Part shown: piece by piece, positions 1 through 3,542 of the stretch
Numbering within the stretch: the first letter of the stretch is position 1
Layout of the letters: every line of letters starts with the position of its first letter
Assembly: GCA_016219235.1 (NCBI GenBank)
Contig: JACRBO010000059.1
Span: forward strand, 1-6,276
Length of the DNA: 6,276 nucleotides
DNA from: Chloroflexota bacterium
GTDB taxonomy: Bacteria > Chloroflexota > Anaerolineae > Fen-1058
Direction of reading: 5' to 3'
Translations under genes and position numbers: made by a program
The notes under the pieces: model-generated
Told to the model about the DNA's origin: nothing
What the model saw: the letters and a program-made list of their open reading frames with translations, nothing else
Databases searched by the model: none

Positions 1-1578
1 CGCGTGGCCGCCGCGTGATTCCTCGCGCGCCAGTGCGCCCGCCGTAGCGACCTCCGCCGCGTCGAGCATGAAACCGGTTTCGACTGCGTGGATCAGATCA
101 GTGTTGTACACCCAACTCTTGTCGACGATGTGGATGTCGCGATAACGCCGTTTCAACTCGCGGATCTTCTCAAGACCCGATTGCATCGCGGCGCCCGTGC
201 GGTACACGCCCATGCTGGCATCCATCGACTGGCGCAGTTCGGCGCGCAAGTGAGCGTGATTCTCCGTGCCGGACTTGCTCATCAATTCGTTCAGGCGCTG
301 CTGTTCGTCGCGAGCCGCCGCCGTCGGGGCATCGGCTAAAGCGGCCTTAGCGCAATAGCGCGCGGCGTCTTCGCCGGTGACGCGCCCCCACAACAGGCAT
401 TCCGCCGTGGAGTTGGTGCCCAATCGATTCGCGCCGTGGATCGAGACGCAGGCCGCTTCGCCTGCCGCCCACACATTCTCAACCGGCGTGCGCCCGCGCA
501 GATCGGTGTGGATGCCGCCCATTGAATAGTGCGCGACGGGCCGGATGGGGATGGGTTTCTCGATCGGGTCGAGACCGATGTGTTTGATGCACACTTCGCG
601 GATCAGCGGCAATCGTTCGTTGATCTGCGCCGCGCCCAGATGCCGCAGATCGAGGTTGATGAATTCCATGCCTTCCGCGCCGGGCAAACCGCGTCCTGCC
701 AGAATCTCGGTCATTTCGGCGCGGGCAATGATGTCGCGCGGGGCCAGTTCCATCATCTTGGCCGCGTACTTGTCCATGAAGCGCTCGCCCGCGCTGTTGG
801 TCAGATAGCCGCCTTCGCCGCGACAAGCCTCGGTCATGAGGATGCCGCTGGGCACCAGGCCGGTAGGATGGAATTGCACGAACTCCATGTCTTTGAGCGG
901 CAGCCCGGCCCGATAGGTCATCGCCAGCCCGTCGCCCGTCACGGTTTCCGAATAGGTGGTGAAGCCGAAGATTTGCCCCGCGCCACCCGTGGCGACGATC
1001 AACGCTTTGCCGCGCACCAGCAGCAATCGACCGTGGATCATGTCGATCAAAATCAGCCCGGCGAACAAGCCGCGCTCGATCAAAATAGCCGTGGCAAAGA
1101 CCTCGTCGTAGCGATGCACTTGCTGCGTGTGCTGAAGCAGCGTGTCGTACAGCGTCTGCATTTCCTGAAAGCCGGTCTTGTCGGCGGCGAAGACAGCGCG
1201 CGGATAGCTGTGCCCGCCGAAGGGCCGCTGCGCGATGCGGCCATCGGGACGGCGCGACCACGGCAGACCCCACCGATCGAGTTGGAGGATTTCCTGCGGC
1301 ATCTCGCGCACGAAGAACTCCACCGCATCTTGATCGGCCAGGAAGTCCGAGCCTTTCACGGTGTCCCAGGCATGCAGCTCCAGGCTGTCGCCGTCGTCGG
1401 CGCGCAGGACTGCGGCCGTGCCGCCCTCGGCAGCCACCGAGTGGGCGCGCATCAATTGCAGTTTGGACACCAGCGCGATGTCCAACTGGCCGCGACTGGC
1501 TTTAGCCGCTTCCAGCGCGGCCCGCAGCCCGGCCAGCCCGGAACCTAAGATGATCAGATCGTGGGTGATGGTTTCCAT
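1..1578 (-). CDS. sdhA/frdA: Succinate dehydrogenase/fumarate reductase flavoprotein subunit, 3' end outside window
   Basis: This is the FAD-bearing catalytic subunit that interconverts succinate and fumarate on the cytoplasmic side of the membrane complex. The frame is open from the ATG at 1578 to the window edge, giving 526 residues. Family members are about 570-600 long, so some 50-70 C-terminal residues are missing. Visible motifs, in order: the dinucleotide fold GSGLAG (12-17); RAHSVAAEGG (44-53), whose His46 is the expected covalent FAD attachment site; FHPTG with His237; MTEACRGEGG with Thr249 and Glu250; PRD with Arg281; HYSMGG with His350; GANRLGTNS with Arg385; and ESRGGHA near the cut end. 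These match the substrate-binding and proton-transfer residues known from E. coli FrdA (His232, Thr244/Glu245, Arg287, His355, Arg390). The start is supported by AAAGGA seven bases upstream. Sequence alone does not separate dehydrogenase from reductase. The iron-sulfur and anchor subunits, if adjacent, lie beyond the left edge. Confidence 0.95.
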   Translation of the reverse strand, partial: METITHDLIILGSGLAGLRAALEAAKASRGQLDIALVSKLQLMRAHSVAAEGGTAAVLRADDGDSLELHAWDTVKGSDFLADQDAVEFFVREMPQEILQLDRWGLPWSRRPDGRIAQRPFGGHSYPRAVFAADKTGFQEMQTLYDTLLQHTQQVHRYDEVFATAILIERGLFAGLILIDMIHGRLLLVRGKALIVATGGAGQIFGFTTYSETVTGDGLAMTYRAGLPLKDMEFVQFHPTGLVPSGILMTEACRGEGGYLTNSAGERFMDKYAAKMMELAPRDIIARAEMTEILAGRGLPGAEGMEFINLDLRHLGAAQINERLPLIREVCIKHIGLDPIEKPIPIRPVAHYSMGGIHTDLRGRTPVENVWAAGEAACVSIHGANRLGTNSTAECLLWGRVTGEDAARYCAKAALADAPTAAARDEQQRLNELMSKSGTENHAHLRAELRQSMDASMGVYRTGAAMQSGLEKIRELKRRYRDIHIVDKSWVYNTDLIHAVETGFMLDAAEVATAGALAREESRGGHA

Positions 1579-1585
1579 AGCGGCA

Positions 1586-1591
1586 TCCTTT
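1586..1591 (-). promoter_or_regulatory. Ribosome binding site of the flavoprotein gene
   Basis: The minus strand reads AAAGGA followed by a 7-base spacer and ATG at 1578. Good spacing and purine content, together with the N-terminal FAD-binding fold beginning a few codons later, fix this ATG as the start. Confidence 0.7.
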
Positions 1592-1629
1592 GAGTTACGC
1601 ATGGACAGGGTGAACAGACAGGGAAGAAA

Positions 1630-1657
1630 ATGGTGCAGACACCAGTGCCTGCACCAT
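1630..1657 (-). terminator. Hairpin with T-rich tail upstream of the flavoprotein gene
   Basis: A perfect 9-bp inverted repeat (ATGGTGCAG / CTGCACCAT) encloses a 10-base loop. On the minus strand the stem runs straight into TTTTCTTCCC, the form of an intrinsic terminator. It lies about 52 bases before the flavoprotein start and about 175 bases after the transporter stop. It could end transcripts from the transporter, or act as an attenuator in the flavoprotein leader. If it terminates fully, a flavoprotein promoter would have to fit between it and the start codon, which is tight. An attenuator is therefore a real alternative. Confidence 0.5.
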
Positions 1658-1687
1658 CATACTGGAAGCGGGCGCTTGCGCCATAGT

Positions 1688-1699
1688 GTGACCTGTCAC
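1688..1699. promoter_or_regulatory. 5-2-5 inverted repeat, possible operator
   Basis: GTGAC, two bases, GTCAC, followed directly by an overlapping CACGTG palindrome (1697-1702). The half-site resembles the TGTGA of CRP/FNR-family operators, but the spacing is not that of either classical site. A regulator-binding function is a guess based only on symmetry and position, about 110-120 bases upstream of the flavoprotein start. Confidence 0.25.
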
Positions 1700-1703
1700 G
1701 TGT

Positions 1704-1744
1704 GTGGCATGAGAAAAGCCATACCGTGGCATGAGAAAAGCCAT
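1704..1744. repeat. Two direct copies of a 19-bp sequence
   Basis: Identical 19-mers (GTGGCATGAGAAAAGCCAT) occupy 1704-1722 and 1726-1744, three bases apart, so the period is 22. Two helical turns is close to 21 bp, so both copies would face the same side of the DNA. The right copy also contains a small dyad (GCATG 1729-1733 / CATGC 1742-1746). The repeat lies in the leader between transporter and flavoprotein. It could be a tandem operator or a local duplication; nothing in the sequence decides. Confidence 0.85.
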
Positions 1745-1753
1745 GCAGTGAGA

Positions 1754-1759
1754 ATAGTA
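1754..1759 (-). promoter_or_regulatory. Possible -10 box (TACTAT) in the flavoprotein leader
   Basis: The minus strand reads TACTAT in an AT-richer pocket between the 18-bp hairpin and the direct repeats, a good match to TATAAT. I see no convincing -35 box at 16-18 bases, so it would need an activator or be spurious. Initiation here would put the direct repeats and the second hairpin in a transcribed leader of roughly 170 bases. Confidence 0.2.
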
Positions 1760-1768
1760 CTACCGGCT

Positions 1769-1811
1769 AACCAACCGGCCCGCCCTCAAGACAAGGGCGG
1801 GCCGGTTGGTT
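1769..1811 (-). terminator. Perfect 18-bp hairpin downstream of the transporter gene
   Basis: The arms 1769-1786 and 1794-1811 are fully complementary over 18 bp, with a 7-base loop (1787-1793) and a very GC-rich core (CGGCCCGCCC). The hairpin starts 21 bases after the transporter stop, where a transcription terminator or a 3' end-protecting stem is expected. There is no run of T after the stem on the minus strand (AGCCGG follows), so it is not a textbook intrinsic terminator. It could still act as a U-less terminator or an mRNA-stabilising element. Confidence 0.6.
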
Positions 1812-1832
1812 GACAGTCATTACGCGGTGGAG

Positions 1833-3281
1833 CTACGGATTAACGACCGACAACCACGGCGCGCCGATGACCAGCAGCGCGACCAGGAAGATCACGCCGA
1901 AGACCAGCCCCAACGTCCAGAAGTGCTTGCGCGAGACATAGCCGCTGCCAAAGTACACCGGGCTTGGGCCGGTGGCATAGGGCGTGATGATGCCCATGAT
2001 GCCGAGCGAGAAGCACAGCAACAGCGCATAGATCGTCACCGGCATGCCGGGAATCGCCATGCCCGCCGCCAGAAACACCGGCAGAATGGCCGTTACGTGC
2101 GCGGTGACGCTGGCAAACAGATAGTGGATGACGAAGAACAGCGCCACCAGCAGGATCATCACCAGCGTGACGGGCATGCCCGTCAGGGCGCCGGCCGCGC
2201 TGGCCGCGAACCACTTGATGAACCCGACCGAACTCAGGCCACCCGCCAGCGTGACCAACGTGGCAAACCACACCAGCACATTCCAGGCCGCCTTGTTGCC
2301 GACAATGTCGTTCCACTGCACGATGCCGGTGAGCACCATCAACGAGATGACGACCAGCGCCACCAGCGTCGCATCAATGAACGAACCGCCGAAGATCCAC
2401 AGGGCCAGTGCCAGCACGACCAGCACACCCATGATGATCTCATTGCGCGACAGGCCGCCCATCTTGTTCAATTCTTGCGCCGCCCACGTGGGGACTTCCG
2501 TGCCCGATTTGATCTCGGGCGGATACAGCTTGTACACGATCAGCGGCAGCAGAGCGATGAGCAGCACGCCGACCGGCAAAAAGCCGATAAACCACTGCGC
2601 CCACGAAATGTCGAGATTGGCCGTCTTCTTCACCAGCTCAGCCGCCAGCAAGTTGGGCGCGAGCGAAGTGAGGAACATCGAGCTGGTGATGCAGGTCGCG
2701 GCCAGCGCCGTCCACATCAGATACGAGCCAATCTTGCGCGAGGTCTCACCCGGCTCGGAGCCGTAGAGACCAGGAATGTTGCGAATGATGGGGAAGATGG
2801 TGCCGCCGCTGCGCGCCGTGTTCGACGGCGTGAACGGGGCCAGGATCAGATCGGCCAACGTGACGGCATAGCCTAGCCCCAGCGTGCGCTTGCCCAGCAG
2901 TTTCACCAGCAGCAGCGCGATGCGCTTGCCCAGCCCGGTCTTCTCGTAACCCAGCGCGAACATGAATGCGCCGAAGATCAGCCACACGGTGGTGTTTGAA
3001 AAACCGCTCAACACCCACTTGATGGCTTCAGCCACCGGCTTAAATGCCGGATCGGCCAACTGTTTAGCTGTAAACGGCAGACCCAGCAATGCCGCCAGCA
3101 CCACGCCGACCAGACCGACCGCCGCCGCCGGCACCGGCTCCAAAATTAGGCCGACAACGACAGCGACAAACAGCGCGAAATAGCGCCATGCCGACGGCTC
3201 CAGACCGGCCGGGGCGGGCAGCAACGCCAGCACCACACCAACTACGACGACAATTGCCAACTTAGACCATGCAGACTTCAT
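1833..3281 (-). CDS. DASS-family dicarboxylate/tricarboxylate antiporter, CitT/TtdT type
   Basis: A complete 482-residue inner-membrane carrier, close in length to E. coli CitT (487). It resembles CitT along its whole length, for example AWRYFALFVAVVVGLILEPV near 31-50, FSNTTVWLIFGAF (94-106), GKRTLGLGYA (130-139), LAPFTPSNTARSGGT (147-161), HYLFASVTAH (386-395) and TPYATGP (433-439). CitT and TtdT exchange citrate or tartrate for succinate. The substrate-binding SNT motif of the DASS family is present in the first half (153-155). The second-half equivalent reads TPYATGP, as I recall it does in CitT. There are about 11-13 hydrophobic segments. The start is set by AGGAGG seven bases upstream of the ATG. 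Neighbouring formate dehydrogenase and succinate/fumarate oxidoreductase genes suggest uptake of fumarate, malate, tartrate or citrate against succinate; the exact substrate cannot be read from sequence. Sodium-coupled symport is the main alternative. Confidence 0.93.
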   Translation of the reverse strand: MKSAWSKLAIVVVVGVVLALLPAPAGLEPSAWRYFALFVAVVVGLILEPVPAAAVGLVGVVLAALLGLPFTAKQLADPAFKPVAEAIKWVLSGFSNTTVWLIFGAFMFALGYEKTGLGKRIALLLVKLLGKRTLGLGYAVTLADLILAPFTPSNTARSGGTIFPIIRNIPGLYGSEPGETSRKIGSYLMWTALAATCITSSMFLTSLAPNLLAAELVKKTANLDISWAQWFIGFLPVGVLLIALLPLIVYKLYPPEIKSGTEVPTWAAQELNKMGGLSRNEIIMGVLVVLALALWIFGGSFIDATLVALVVISLMVLTGIVQWNDIVGNKAAWNVLVWFATLVTLAGGLSSVGFIKWFAASAAGALTGMPVTLVMILLVALFFVIHYLFASVTAHVTAILPVFLAAGMAIPGMPVTIYALLLCFSLGIMGIITPYATGPSPVYFGSGYVSRKHFWTLGLVFGVIFLVALLVIGAPWLSVVNP

Positions 3282-3288
3282 CGGGGAT

Positions 3289-3294
3289 CCTCCT
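3289..3294 (-). promoter_or_regulatory. Strong ribosome binding site of the transporter gene
   Basis: The minus strand reads AGGAGG, a full anti-16S match, with a 7-base spacer to the ATG at 3281. This sets the start and implies efficient translation. Confidence 0.85.
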
Positions 3295-3317
3295 GATGCA
3301 AGAATAGTTTTTACTCA

Positions 3318-3344
3318 AAGTTAGTCGCGCTCCCCGGTTGTCAA
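3318..3344 (-). promoter_or_regulatory. Possible sigma-70-like promoter of the transporter gene
   Basis: A perfect -35 hexamer TTGACA (3339-3344) lies about 60 bases before the transporter start. The best -10 candidate is TAACTT (3318-3323) at a short 15-base spacing, which is weak. The position, just upstream of the strong Shine-Dalgarno, is right for a promoter giving the transporter its own transcript. An alternative -10 further upstream is TATGCT in the AT-rich stretch around 3355-3365. Confidence 0.35.
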
Positions 3345-3494
3345 GAGTTCACTGTAGCATAATTGGATTGTGCAGAATAGCACCAACTGGCAGGTTTTCT
3401 TCCCGCCGTTTGGGGGGCGGTGTGGCAGGGCGCTGGCTGAGGTGCTAGATTTCCCGACCTGCAACACGGGGACGCAAAGAACGCCAGAGAATCC

Positions 3495-3542
3495 TTGTCT
3501 ACCTGTCTACTTGTCTACTTCTTTCCTTACCTACTCCTCTAC
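3495..3542. repeat. Degenerate period-8 tandem array overlapping the 3' end of the formate dehydrogenase gene
   Basis: On the plus strand the units are TTGTCTAC, CTGTCTAC, TTGTCTAC, TTCTTTCC, TTACCTAC and TCCTCTAC. The first three are near identical and the rest drift. The array contains the TAG stop codon (3531-3533), so the last codons of the gene (RVEE and stop) lie inside it. Just to its left, at about 3470-3490, is a second low-complexity stretch with CGCAAAGAACGCCAGAGA, similar to short repeats I recall between genes in Chloroflexota and cyanobacteria. Neither looks like a CRISPR repeat. Confidence 0.7.

Noticed and set aside
529..1548. Long plus-strand open frame of 339 codons; similarly 1806-2876 and 4740-5483.
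   Set aside because: They lie antisense to clearly recognisable conserved genes, show no known motif, and have compositions rich in Arg, His, Gln and Asp typical of reversed GC-rich coding sequence.
1595..1660. Small minus-strand open frame of 21 codons in the flavoprotein leader, a possible leader peptide.
   Set aside because: It overlaps the hairpin at 1630-1657, but has no ribosome binding site and no run of a regulatory amino acid. It may be chance.
3403..3421. GC-rich CCGCC/GGCGG dyad downstream of the formate dehydrogenase gene as a terminator.
   Set aside because: The stem is only 5 bp and is followed on the minus strand by GAAGAAAACC, not by a T tract.
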